Source: Cymbidium sinense (taxonomy: Eukaryota; Streptophyta; Magnoliopsida; Asparagales; Orchidaceae). From it: 64,000 bases of DNA. Positions 11,291 through 22,075 of this stretch are shown one piece after another. The DNA is taken from positions 138,856,040 through 138,920,039 of the forward strand of contig CM038214.1 of assembly GCA_021442155.1 (NCBI GenBank). Reading direction: 5' to 3'. The notes under the pieces are model-generated. The model saw only the letters and a list, made by a program, of their open reading frames with translations. It was not told the DNA's origin and ran no database searches. The first letter of the stretch is position 1. Every line of letters begins with the position of its first letter. A program made the translations under genes and the position numbers.

Positions 11291-11670
11291 TATCTGCCTA
11301 GGTTTAAAGTTTAGGGGGTGTTTAGCTTAGGGCTTAGTAGGCTCAGTGGTCTGGTTTGGCCTGAGTTCAGTAGAGCAGGGGTTTAGGTTTAAGGCCTAGT
11401 CAGTGGCCTAGGGCTCATGGTTTAGGGATACAAGCAGGGGCATAGGGCCTTAGCCTTTAGGCTCAGGCTCAGTGACTGTGCCAGGCAGGACCCTTGACTA
11501 GAGCTCAGTGGCCTGGCTGCTCCTGCAGCCCAGTGGTAGGGCTGTGGCCTAGTGATCTGCCTAGGCCTAGGACTGTGCTCAGGGCTCAGAGCTCATGGTC
11601 TTTAAAGCCAGGGTCAGTAGGCCACCCACAGGCTCATGGTCCTAGTCAGCCTGGTCAGTTTTTTTAGATC
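11291..11670 (+). repeat. GC-rich degenerate repeat islet (CAGTGGCCTAGG words)
   Basis: This is the most GC-rich part of the array. Variants of GGCTCAGTGGCCTGG, AGTCAGTGGCCTAGGG, GCCCAGTGGTAGGG and GGGCTCATGG recur about ten times without a strict period. No reading frame. It resembles the shorter islet at 2781-3065. Confidence 0.65.
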
Positions 11671-12340
11671 ACAAACCACTACCAGCTCATTTTAGTTTAT
11701 TTTTATTTATTATTTACTTTATTTTTTTATTATTATTTGTTTTATATTTATCTTAGCTTTATTTATTTTAGGTTTATTTATTTTAGTTTAGGTTTTTGAT
11801 TTTTGTTTATTTTTTAGGTTTAGGTTTTATTTTTTATTTTTAGGTTTAGGTTTTCATTTTTAGTTTATTTTTTTAGGTTTAGGTTTTAGGTTTCTTTTTG
11901 GTTATATTTTTATGTTTTATTTTTTAGTTGAGGTTTAGGTTTATTTTTAGTTTATTTTATTTTTAGTTTAGGTTTAGCTTTAGTTTATTTTAATTTAGGT
12001 TCACCATTTTTATTTTATTTTATTTTGTTTAGGTTTTAGTTTAGGGTTTAGGTTTTATTTATTATTTTATTTACATTTTTTAGGTTTAGGTTTTATTTTA
12101 GTTTTAGTTTATTAATTTAGATTTATTTTATTTTTGTTTTAATTTATCTGTGTTTTTTATTTTTTTTTTTAGTTTAGTTTATGTTTTATTTATTTTATTT
12201 TAGTTTTATTTTATTTTATTTTTAGGTTTAGGTTTAGGTTTTAGATTTTATTTTATTTTATATTTTATAATTTAAGTTTATGTTTCATTTTATTTTATTT
12301 TTAGATTTTATTTAGTTTAGTCCAAAGTTTCCTTGTTTAG
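11671..12340 (+). repeat. T-rich block
   Basis: TTTTA, TTTAGG and TTTAGGTTTAGG words; no TTAAGTAAAC lead motif, as the left side adjoins the GC-rich islet. No gene. Confidence 0.8.
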
Positions 12341-12650
12341 TTTTAGTTTTTAGGGTTTAGGATTAGTTTAGGTTTTATGGTTTAGGGTTAGTTTAGGGTT
12401 TAGGGTTTAGGGTGTTAAAGTTTAGGGTTTAGGGCTTAGGGTTTAGGATTTATGGTTTAGGGATTACAGTTTGGGTTTTAGGGTTTTTTAGGGTTTATGG
12501 TTTAGCATTTAGTGTTTATGATTTAGGTTTTAGGGTTTAGGGTTTAGGTTTTAGGGTTTAAGGTTTTAGGGTTTAGGGTTTTAGAGTTTGTTTTGGTTTA
12601 TGATTTAGGGTCAGATTTTCTGGTCCAGTTTCAAGTTTTAGGTTTAGGGT
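12341..12650 (+). repeat. Telomere-like block
   Basis: TTTAGGG units and variants leading to the T-tract of GRP copy 2. Confidence 0.88.
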
Positions 12651-13136
12651 TTTTGTTTTTTTAACAGAGAACAAATTCAGATTTAACATTTCTTCTTTTC
12701 GATTTTGTTAACCAAGTAACACACCAAGTTTTCTAAGGCACAAGCGATGACATAGATAAAAAATGAGTACGCATAGAGCGACTTAAAAACACTAGATTAC
12801 TAGGATCATCTTTATTGTAAAGACATAGTTCCATAAGCAACAGATCAGATCAACCATTCATCAGTTTCTCTAGTTCCCATCTAAACCACCTCAACCTCTC
12901 GAGTAGCAGAATACACCATCATATCCTCGATCTCTCCCTACGTCACCACCACAGATGTAATCCTTGTTGCTCCACCCGCCTCGATAACTGCCACTACTCT
13001 GACCACCACCTCCATATCCACCATCAACTCCAGTTCCCCCACCACCACTAAGATAACCACCACCTCTGAGTTTGCCTCCACCGCTAGATCTTGATTGAGC
13101 TTAATTGACAATGATGTCCCCCTTGTCAAGGTTCTT
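12651..13136 (-). pseudogene. GRP mRNA 3' fragment, copy 2 (poly(A), 5'-truncated)
   Basis: Read on the minus strand this is the end of a plant glycine-rich RNA-binding protein: the last RRM strand (NLDKGDIIVN, stop, AQSRSSGGG), a glycine-rich tail with GGYGGGGQSSGSY, a C-terminal GRDRGYDG, a stop near 12888, then about 230 bp of 3'UTR and a T-tract on + at 12651-12662 that represents the poly(A) tail. RNP motifs and the N-terminal RRM half are absent. At least one in-frame stop breaks the RRM end and the tail has lost its usual spacing, so it cannot encode the protein. The open frame at 12938-13129 minus is out of frame with the GRP frame and is an artefact of the GGT repeats. The 5' edge diverges after AAGGTTCTT, slightly short of the junction used by copies 4, 5, 6, 9 and 11. 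Confidence 0.85.
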
Positions 13137-13310
13137 TCCGCTCTGTGGTTTATGATTTAGGTATATGGTTAGTTTAGTGGTTTAGGGTTTGTGGGGTTTG
13201 TGTAGGGTTTAGGTTTAGTGTTTTACGCTTTTTAGGGTTTATGTTTTAGGGTTTAGGGATAGTTTTAGGAATTAGGATTAGTTTTAAGCTTTAAGGTTTA
13301 GGGTTTAGGA
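13137..13310 (+). repeat. Telomere-like block
   Basis: Degenerate TTTAGGG/TTTATGG words between GRP copy 2 and the next T-rich lead motif. Confidence 0.8.
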
Positions 13311-14110
13311 TTTTTTTTAAAATTAAGTAAACTGATAGGTTTAAGTTTATTTAGTTAATTTATTTTATTTCATATTTATTTTAGTTTTTTAAATTTTTTT
13401 ATTTTTATTCAAGTTTATTTTTTATTTTTATTTAGTTTATTTTATTTATTTCAGGTTTATTTATTTTAGTTTAGGTTTTTTATTTTAGTTTATTTTTTAG
13501 GTTTAGGTTTAGGTTTAGGTTGAATTTTTAGTTCAGTTTTATTTATTTATTTTTTTTAGGTTTATGTTTTATTTTTTAATTTTAGGTTTAGGTTTAAGTT
13601 TTTATTTTTATTTGTTTAGGTTTAGGTTTTAGGTTTTTCTTTCAGGTTTAATTTTAAGTTTTTTTTTTAATTTAAGTTTTAGTTTATTTTTAGTTTATTT
13701 TATTTTATTTAGTTTAGGTTTAGGTTAAAGTTTAGTTTATTTTAGGTTTAGGTTTTGTTTATTTTATTTTAGGTTTAGGTTTATTTTATTTTTATTTTAG
13801 TTTTAAGTTATTTTTAGTTTTTATTTTAGGTTTTATTTTATTATTTATTTATTAGGTTTAGGTTTTATTAAGTTTTTAATTTTATTTTAATTTTATTTTT
13901 TTTAGGTTTAGTTTTTATTTTATTTAGGTTTTTCATTTTTTTAGTTTAGCTTCAACTTTTATTTATTTTATTTTAGTTTAGTTTTTATTTCTTATTTTAT
14001 TTTCTTTTTAGGTTTAGGTTTTACTTTATGTTTTTTTTATTTTATTATTTATTTTTTTTGGTTTTGGTCTTTTTAATTATTTTTTTTAGATTTTATTTAG
14101 TTTAGGATTT
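13311..14110 (+). repeat. T-rich block led by T8-AAAATTAAGTAAAC
   Basis: T-tract at 13311-13318 followed by TTAAGTAAACTGATAGGTTT, then TTTTA and TTTAGG words to about 14110. No gene. Confidence 0.87.
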
Positions 14111-14333
14111 GGTTTTTAGCTTTCTAGGGTTTAGGGTTTAGGGTTAAGGGTTTGGGGTTTAGGGTTTGAGGTTTAAGGGTTTTTTTTAGGGTTTAGGGTT
14201 TAGGGTTTAGGTTTTAGGGTTTAGTGTTTAGGGTTTTAGGGTTTAGGGTTTAGGGTTTTAAGGGTTTAAGGTTTAGGATTTAGGGTTTAGGTTTAAGGTT
14301 CAGATTTTAGTTTAGAGTTTAAGGTTTTTGGTT
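14111..14333 (+). repeat. Telomere-like block
   Basis: TTTAGGG units, several consecutive and nearly perfect, ending at the T-tract of GRP copy 3. Confidence 0.88.
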
Positions 14334-14700
14334 ATTTTTTTTAACAGAGAACAAATTCAGATTCAACATTTCTTCTTTTTGATTTTATTAACCAACTAAC
14401 ACACCAAGTTTTCTTAGACACAAGCGACGACATAGATAAAAAATGAGCAAATTAAAAACCCTAGATAACTTGATTCATCTAGTGTAGATGATTTCATGGC
14501 GGTGGTCAGAGATGGATTCTTGAGTTTTCTAGTTCCCCATGAGAACCCCGGCTCTCGGTGGTGGGATCATCATCATATCACACGATCTCCTCTACCACCT
14601 TTGTAATCTCCTTCGAGCATCCCACATATAACCACCACGTCCACCACCTCCACCATAGCCTCCTGCGCCCATATCTAAGGCAGGATCACAGAAGTTCACG
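14334..14700 (-). pseudogene. GRP mRNA 3' fragment, copy 3 (divergent 5' part)
   Basis: The T-tract (14334-14342) and the 3'UTR closely match copy 2. The coding part on the minus strand keeps a short glycine-rich run (MGAGGYGGGGGRGGY), but the sequence further 5' does not match the RRM end seen in copies 2, 4 and 5. The C-terminus is frameshifted by small deletions. This copy may come from a different truncation point, a length variant of the glycine-rich domain, or a later rearrangement. Homology ends near 14700, where TTTTAGGTTTAG resumes. Confidence 0.75.
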
Positions 14701-14946
14701 CCTTGAGTTACTTTTAGGTTTAGTTTAGTTTATTAGGTTTTAGGTTTATTTATTTTATTTACTTTAAGTTTTTATGGTTTGTGGTTTTTCAGTTTGGGGT
14801 TGGGTTTGGGTTTGTGGTTGGGTTTGTGGTTTAGGGTTTTGGGTTTATGCTTTAAGGTTTAGTTTAGGGTTAGGATTTAGGGTTTAGTGGTTTAGTTTAG
14901 GATCAGTGTAGAGTTTAGGATTTAGGGTTTAGGTTTTGGGTTTATA
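14701..14946 (+). repeat. Telomere-like block
   Basis: Degenerate TTTAGGG with GGGTTTGTGGTT variants. Confidence 0.82.
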
Positions 14947-15480
14947 ATTTTTTTTTAATTAAGTAAACTAGTAGTTTAGGTTTATTTAGTTTATTTTTTT
15001 ATTTATTTTATTTTATTTTTTTTATTTTTATTTAGCTTTATTTTTATTTCATTTAGTTTAGTTTATTTATTTTAGTTTATTTTAGTTTAGGTTTACACTT
15101 ATTTTATTATTGTTTTATTTTTTATTTTTATGTTTGGTTTCTTTTTAGTTTAGGGTTTATGTTTTATTTTTATTTACTTTTAGGTTAATTTTTAGGTTTA
15201 GTTTTATTTAGTTTTTATTTTATTTTATCTAGGTTTATTTCATTTCTTTACATTTTAGTTATTATTTTTTTAGGTTTTTTTATTAGTTTTATTTTATTTC
15301 TAGTTTAGTTTAAGTTTTTATTTATTTTATTATACTTTATTTTATTAATTTTATTTTATTTTATTTTAGTTAGGTTTTGGTTTTAGTTTATGTTTTATTT
15401 TTATTTATTTATTTTATTTTAGGTTTAAGTTTTTACTATTTTATTTTTAGTTTTATTTATTTTTGATTTAGGTTTTTGTT
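14947..15480 (+). repeat. T-rich block led by T8-AATTAAGTAAAC
   Basis: Lead motif at 14947-14968, then TTTTA/TTTAG words. No gene. Confidence 0.87.
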
Positions 15481-15639
15481 TTGTGGGTTTATTGTAGGTT
15501 TTGGGTTTTTAGGTTAGGGTTTGGTTTAGGGTTTAGAGTTTATGCTTTAGGGTTTAGGGTTTAGGCTTGTTTAGGGTTTAGGATTTTCCTGGGGTTTAAG
15601 GTTTAGAGTTTTGTGGTTTATTAACTTAAGGTTTAGAGA
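15481..15639 (+). repeat. Telomere-like block
   Basis: Degenerate TTTAGGG words; no gene. Confidence 0.82.
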
Positions 15640-15722
15640 TTTTTTTTTGAAAAATTAAGTAAACTTATATTTAGGTTTATTTAGTTTTTTTATTGTAGTT
15701 TATTTTATTATTTATTTTTATA
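15640..15722 (+). repeat. T-rich block lead, interrupted by LTR-element debris
   Basis: The lead motif AAAATTAAGTAAAC (about 15650-15664) and some 60 bp of T-rich sequence are followed abruptly at about 15723 by non-repetitive DNA. The rest of the block is missing, so this marks an insertion or recombination breakpoint. Confidence 0.75.
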
Positions 15723-16620
15723 ATCAGGTGCCCAATACATCTCTAAAGGTAGTAGCCTACAAAATCAAAATTGAACCTATTGGTATTCCTACTTTGCAAA
15801 CTTTTTATGCAAACATTTGCTCCAAGAAGAAGATCAAAGTTTGAATTCAACCCTATTGAAGAAGAAAGATGCTATCATGATTACCCAAGATTATGCCCAG
15901 TCAAAAGGAAGGACATTCAAATATGCACATACATTGATTCTAAAGATTTCAGTTAGGCATGTCTTGAAGATGAATCCACATTACCTATTTCAAATTTGAT
16001 AGCAAACATAGCCTCTTTACATGCAGTCTCGTCATTCAAGGATGAGTCAAATGATGCTAGAGGATGAGTGGTCATTTACACTTTTTCCATTAGAATTTAC
16101 CGCTATAAGGTCAAGCCATTTTCTAGTCACTAAGGTTAAAGAAAAAGGAAGACAATCTTTATGATCTGAGTAGTTATCTTTGATTGGTTATGACACTATA
16201 GCTTGAAGTTGAATCTTCTAAAGTATACAATTAGGTTGACTTCAGGGGAGTTTCTAAGGCTTGTAGTAAAGCATAATGGGATAACAATGATTGGTCTAAA
16301 AGAGATTAAAGTTATAATAGAGATGCATTCTCCAAGATTCTTCTTAACAATAGAGAGACTTAAATTAATGTTGAATATAAAATGTTTAAACTCTTTTAAA
16401 GTTAGTCTATCTCAAGACTTTTCAAATCATGATTCTACTTTCGATCATTGAAAGGCCTACCTTTGTGCTTTGAGGGATGGAAAGTAGTTTAAATCACTAT
16501 AATTAGGGTGCGCCCAATGGTTCCAATCAACGAGCTCTATTTCAAGAAATATTATCCTTAAAATAATGTTTGAAAATAATTATTATCAATAAAAATCTTA
16601 TCTTTACATTCAACAAATCT
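15723..16620 (+). pseudogene. Decayed Ty3/gypsy pol segment with reverse transcriptase trace
   Basis: At 16203-16451 the + frame reads MKLNLLKYTIRLTSGEFLR followed by LVVKHNGITMIGLKEIK and VIIEMHSPR. The spacing of K-x-N-x-x-K, T-S-G-x-F-L, V-x-x-x-G-I and K-x-x-x-I-x-x-M-x-x-P-R matches the end of the reverse transcriptase core in plant Ty3/gypsy elements. Further upstream the frame is broken many times and I cannot place domains with confidence; overlapping frames at 15771-15956 and 15817-15999 are not assigned. No integrase or RNase H is recognisable downstream. The element is dead. Confidence 0.6.
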
Positions 16621-16980
16621 CTTCTTCATTGGAAGCATTATTTGTTTATTTGTGAATTTTCCATGGTGTGTTTAGGATAGGTGTAAGAGAACCCAAATGG
16701 CATCCTATCCTTCATCAACACAAACACAATACACATAATTCTTCGTTTATTAGATGAGTAAGAAAACAAGAGGCATCCTAATTTGAATAAATAAGTTAGG
16801 TGTAAGAGAACCCGAGACAACCTTTCTTGGTGGAGTCACATTGCCCTATGACACCATTTCATCCACTCTTCGATGTGTTTAAGGTATGATGAACCCAAGC
16901 ATACTATCCTACATCAACCCAACACAAACACAAACTACACACAAACACATGAACAAATACATATTTTATCTCATGCTACT
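16621..16980. other. Unassigned DNA, probably LTR-element debris
   Basis: Contains a near-duplicate of GGTGTAAGAGAACCC at about 16680 and 16799 (about 120 bp apart), which may start the repeat family that follows. The minus frame 16638-16820 has no recognised domain. Confidence 0.35.
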
Positions 16981-19450
16981 TTGATGTGGGATAACCCCAC
17001 CCCACCCCCCCCAGGGCCTCACTCATTAGTCGCCTAGGCTGTCGGCGTGTTACCCAACTAATGCATCAACCCAGTGGTCTCTTATTCAGGAGGATGTAAG
17101 TACACGCTTTTCTTTGAATTGATCGCTGCACATCGATGAGTGCTTTGTTAGTAGGCCTTATCAGGGTCGGCTACCCTCATGTTGGCTCTATTTAAGAGGA
17201 TGTAAATCTTATGCCTTCTTAAACTAGCCATCATGAATGGACTTTGTTGAGTATATCCACAAACACACATACACATCTTTTATCTCGGCTACTTTGATGT
17301 GGGATAAAGCCCCCTGTGGCACTCACTCATTAGATGATCTAGGTCAGTAGTGTTACCCGCTAGGCCACCCTAGTGGTCCCTTTTAGAGGATGTAAGTCCT
17401 ATGCTTTCCTTAACTTTACCATTGCACGAAGCCATGTTAGCATGGTAAGCCTTATGGCATGGTAATTAAGTTACCTTCATGTTGGCTTCATTCATAAGGA
17501 TATAAGTCTACTATATGCTTTCTTCTTGGACTAGCCATCGTGAACTGACTTGGTCGAGTAAAGGATTAGAGTAAGTCCTCCAGCGACACCTTTCCTTCTA
17601 ACTACTTCAAATTTGGGGTCCAATCCTTCTTTATGACTCCCTATTTAGTAGTCACCCTTAGGTTAGGTTCAAATTGTTATGCCATCAATGGGTCACCGGT
17701 TGTTCGCAAAAAGATGTAAGTCTATACTTTCTTCTTAGTACACCAGGCTTCTATGTCATTAATGAGCCAACTATAGACTATTCCTGCAATCAGTTCTACT
17801 TTAGGTAGATATAAGTCCACATGACTTCTTCTTAGACTAATTTTGCACACCGATGAACACCTTAGGTTGGTTAGTGTTCGCTAAGCAGACAGCGACCCAC
17901 CCGATGGATACACTACTCATGGTAGATGTAAGTTTGCTACGCTTTGTCCTTAAGTTGGCCACCGTACACTTACAGGCTTTCTTTTTTACAGGGTTTAGGA
18001 TAATGCTCCTAGTGGCACCTCCCTTATGGGCACTCTTTTTGGATCACGCCCTTTACCTCATTTAAACACTACCCGTTACTCAATTGGACAATCCCCTTCA
18101 AGAAACCTTGTGATTGGAGATTCTGTTCTATGGATGCATAGATTCTCGTTGGTCCAGTATATCTGAGATAGGTCCATGCCGACATAGCCCCTTCTTAGTG
18201 TGGTCCCTCACACAATAATAAGGTCCATAATAATAAATAACTAATATATATATTTTTTCTTGTGGATTTGGAATTAATTCCCCCAAATGACACCTTCCCA
18301 AGTAAAGGCCCTATCTTTAGGGCAAGAGAAAACTCCCTATAGGAATAGCCTGACTACTCATGAGTTGAGATATGTGCCCCACGACACTCTCTCAATAGTG
18401 TCCCTTAGGTCGGGTTCAATCTGTTATGCCACCAACAGGTTACCCTAGCGATCGTCCTGGCTTTGGAAGATGTAAGTATGCTACTCATTTTTTCCAGCAT
18501 GACCATTGCACACCAATGGGCAGCTCTAGGTCTGGTTTGATTTGTTGCGAATCCAATAGGTCACCGTTGTGGTTGTTCCTTGCTTTGGAGATGTAAGTCT
18601 GCCATACTTTGCCAGCATAGTCGGTACACACTGAAAGACACCCCTTAGGTTTGATAGTCTTACGCTTTGGCTAGTAGACTATCGCTCTGGATTGATAAAT
18701 CTGAGATAGGCCAAGGATGACTTAGCCCTTTTCTATGTGGTCCACCACACACTGACGGGATCCATCAAATGAAAGTAAAATAAATGAAAATGAATCAAAT
18801 CAAATTAAAACAAATCAATGAAATTAATTTTGACTACTTTGAGTTAACATAAGTCCCAGCATTCACTCAAGATTCGCCCGGTCGTTCAATTTGTTGTGAT
18901 CCAATAGATCACCTAGTTGATCCTTGCTTTAGAAGATATAAGTTTACTATGCTTTCTTCTAAGTACATCCATTGCACACCAATAGTAACTCTTTGGCCTG
19001 ATTCCTACCTTATTCTAGACTATCCCTTTAGATTTGTAAATCTGAGATAGGTTGAGGTTGACGTAGTCCCTTCTCAGTGGGTCCATCGCACACCGACAGG
19101 GTCCATAACAAATTAAATTTGAAATTAACCTTCCCAGTGGAGTTAAATTAAAATATATCGAACAAACCAAATTTCTTTTCAGCGAGGGGCAAATCAAATT
19201 AATCTCCCAAATGGAACCATAAGAAATACCATCAAACTCTTATCCCCAGCAGAAAGCTCAAACCTGCTTTCCTACTGGAAGGTTCACATTCCCAATCCCT
19301 AGCAGATTATAGACTTTTATTCCCAATGGATACACACCCAAACAAATCAAATTCATAATAAAACTCAAATCCATATACCCAATGGATAGCTTAAACCTGC
19401 TTACCTAGTGGAAGGTTCTCATACTCAATCCCCCGTGGATTCCATCTAGC
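16981..19450 (+). repeat. Degenerate tandem repeat, period about 110 bp (GATGTAAGT box)
   Basis: The word GGATGTAAGTC plus GCTA(T/C)GCTTTC recurs at about 17094, 17200, 17388, 17500, 17713, 17807, 17921, 18470, 18590 and 18935. The gaps are near 110 bp or multiples of it. Between boxes lie CACTCACTCATTAG, GG(T/C)CACC and CCAATGGGCACC words. The last part (18840-19450) is a direct copy of 8821-9560, ending in CCCAGTGG words. No recognised coding domain; frames at 17853-18065 (+) and 19015-19197 (-) are not convincing. Confidence 0.6.
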
Positions 19451-21430
19451 TTATGCCCTGCCATAAATAGAGCTTTTTGCACTAAGATGATTCTTTCAAC
19501 ATTTCGTGTTTAGGTATAGATAATTTTCAATAGAGTTTGCGCCTTTTGGACATTATTGATCATCTCCAATACTACTTATGTGTGCCTTGTCCTACACCAC
19601 ACCTATTGGGTCCTTTGTTGACCTCACTTTTGGAGTGAGTTCTTAACCTCCTCTTATTATACCTAGTAACTTTCTAGGCATTAAGTATTCCTTAGTCATG
19701 AAATGCTTCTAGAGAGTAGGTGAACACTTAACCTAAGCCTAGAGACTTAGAAGGGTTAATCATAGGATTAGTCCATGCCTTAGGGACTTAGAAAAATCAC
19801 CTACCTAATAGCCTAAACCCAATCCATGTACACATTAAATTTAATTCAAATCCAAATTTCCAACCAAACCTCAAACTCAATTTCAAATCCAAATCCAAGT
19901 CCAAACTCAATTCCAAATGATTGAAACCCAAGATCAAATCTAAACTTGATATCTCTCCCAACCTCTTTAATCAACCTTCATGAACTTAGCCAAATTTCTA
20001 TCAAATTCAATCGAAACTCAATTGATTTTCTTATAAATCAATTCTACCTTCAATTATTTTTCAAATATAAATGAAATTTAAATTCAAATAGCCAAAACCA
20101 AATCCAAAACTAAATTGAAACCCAATTTAAACCCTTTAAGCCATTTCCTTGAACATGGCCAAAACCCATCTAAATCAAGCCAAAATAAATGGATTTTCTC
20201 TTGAATCAATCATCCCTTCCATCATCTATCCAAATATATAACCACATAGAATCTTAATTAATCAATTCATTGGTAGATCTTTAGGTGTTCAATATCCTAA
20301 AGGAATTTAAGCAAATTATGGTTAACCCACATGTGTGGGAAAACTATGGAGTACTTAATTAAGTTTCTTAACTTAATTAATCACTAATTGTGAGCCAATT
20401 GCATTAGGCCTATTTCAATTCTTAGGTTCATTGCTTGTTTAATTTCCAATGTATGAACATATCATGTTGGATCACAATTACTTGGTTAATTAACTTAAGG
20501 CAACATATGTAAGGGCTAATTAATGGATTTAAGGCATAGTACAAACTAATTAACCCATAAAATCAACTTAATTACTTTTCATTAAACCAAATTAAATCAT
20601 AAATATAGGAATAGGTTAGGATCAGTAAACTTTCCCTCATTTCTTCAAACCAAATAAAATATGAAATTGAAAGTGATAATTAAAATGCATTGGTTTTCTT
20701 TAAAAGCTTTTATTTGATTTGCTTGTCCTTAGGAATTAATTTAATTGAATGAAATCACATGTTTATGCTTATTCATTTTTTCCAAAAAATGTTAAATGTT
20801 GTATGTCATTTGAAATCATACATTCTTCTTTTCAAAAATAATTAAATCAAACGATGTTCCTATATGTTAATCTTTCATGTGCTAATTTAATTTATAATAT
20901 GTGTGGATATTATCACTATTAAATCCAAATGTAATTTCCAAATCTTATAAATGAATGGTTACATATGCTATGAATGCTAGTTATAAATACATAATATATG
21001 CATGTGATTATAGCTTAATTGTATGATGTGAAGCTCTTTTCCTTTTATTCATGTATTAATTTATGTAAGTGAGAATGTTAAAGGGTATATAGGCGGGACA
21101 TCCCAAGAATATGAGGCTTTAGTTAGCACTAAGGAGGTCATTTGATTACCTCACTTCCCTCGTTTAACAAAGGCACGTACTTGCTTATGTCTTATATACA
21201 TGCATGTGTGTATTTAATTAGAGAATGGTAATCCTTTATTTTTTATTAAAAAAATATATGCATTTGCAATTGTTCAAGTGATTGAATCAATTGATCATGT
21301 GATTTGAGCTCTCATTCTTATGTTCATGCATGTAAATTTACATATGGTTTGAATGTAGGTATATAGTCTAGACATCCTGTGAATATGAGGCTAGCTAGAA
21401 GAGGTCATTTCATTTCCTCGCTTTCTTGAT
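19451..21430 (+). mobile_element. LTR-retrotransposon-derived segment, inverted copy of parts of 3.57-7.96 kb
   Basis: Passages match the left segment in reverse complement: about 19600-19835 with 7740-7950, and 20290-21160 with 3575-4440. The intervening leader and most of the U3-like part are missing here (19830-20280 is an A/C-rich remnant). The end motif GACATCC..GAATATGAGGCT..GAGGTCATTT occurs twice, near 21098-21160 and 21372-21425, about 275 bp apart, so this end is itself duplicated. No coding domain. Confidence 0.5.
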
Positions 21431-22075
21431 TAACAATTACACATACATGTTTAATTTCATCCCTTTGTATTTTTGCATAAGAATTTAGATAGAGCCTTAA
21501 ATTAATATGATAAAGTAATTCAATCTGAAGGGAAATATAAAGCTTCAAATGTACATACTCACATCTTTCATTCAAGTGTGCTAAAATAAATAATATGTGT
21601 AGGTATACTTAGGACTTAATCGTATGCCTGTTACATGTGATGGAAAGGAATGATTTATCATGTATCATGTGATAATATTTCAATTAGATTAATCATAAGG
21701 AGCCTTTCACATTGAGTAAAATTATTTAAAGAAAACATAACTTAGGACTAATCTAAAATGTGTAATATGCCATTCAATAAAGAGAACTAAATCAAATTAA
21801 CATGCTTTAGAAAGTGGTTTATGGTAGGGATGAAAAAGGTTTTTAGGGGAAACCTCTTTTCTTCTCTTTACAACACTTAGTTGCTAAGTGTAAGTCATAT
21901 GAAACAAAAGAAAATGCAAATTAAATCTTGTAAATCAATTAAAACACTTAAAGTTAAAGCCACCCTTTAAGTTGAATCTTTCTACACTTAGAAAATCTTA
22001 ACTCTAAAGCCTTGTTAGGACATAACACAACAAGCCTTAATACACACACATTAGATTAAGTCACCACTTCTAGCC
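21431..22075. other. Unassigned AT-rich DNA
   Basis: Similar in texture to the LTR-like segment on the left but without a repeat partner that I can find by eye. No frame. Confidence 0.35.

Noticed and set aside
12938..13129. Val-rich protein on the minus strand
   Set aside because: It is the GTG/GTT frame over the GGT repeats of the GRP tail. The frame with GRP residues is another one. The same applies to 24240-24527 and 35148-35444.
17853..18065. 70-codon + strand gene
   Set aside because: It crosses two boxes of the ~110-bp repeat and has no homologous frame in the other repeat units.
16981..19450. CRISPR-like array of spaced repeats
   Set aside because: The boxes are degenerate, irregularly spaced and separated by related rather than unique sequence; the DNA is plant repetitive DNA.
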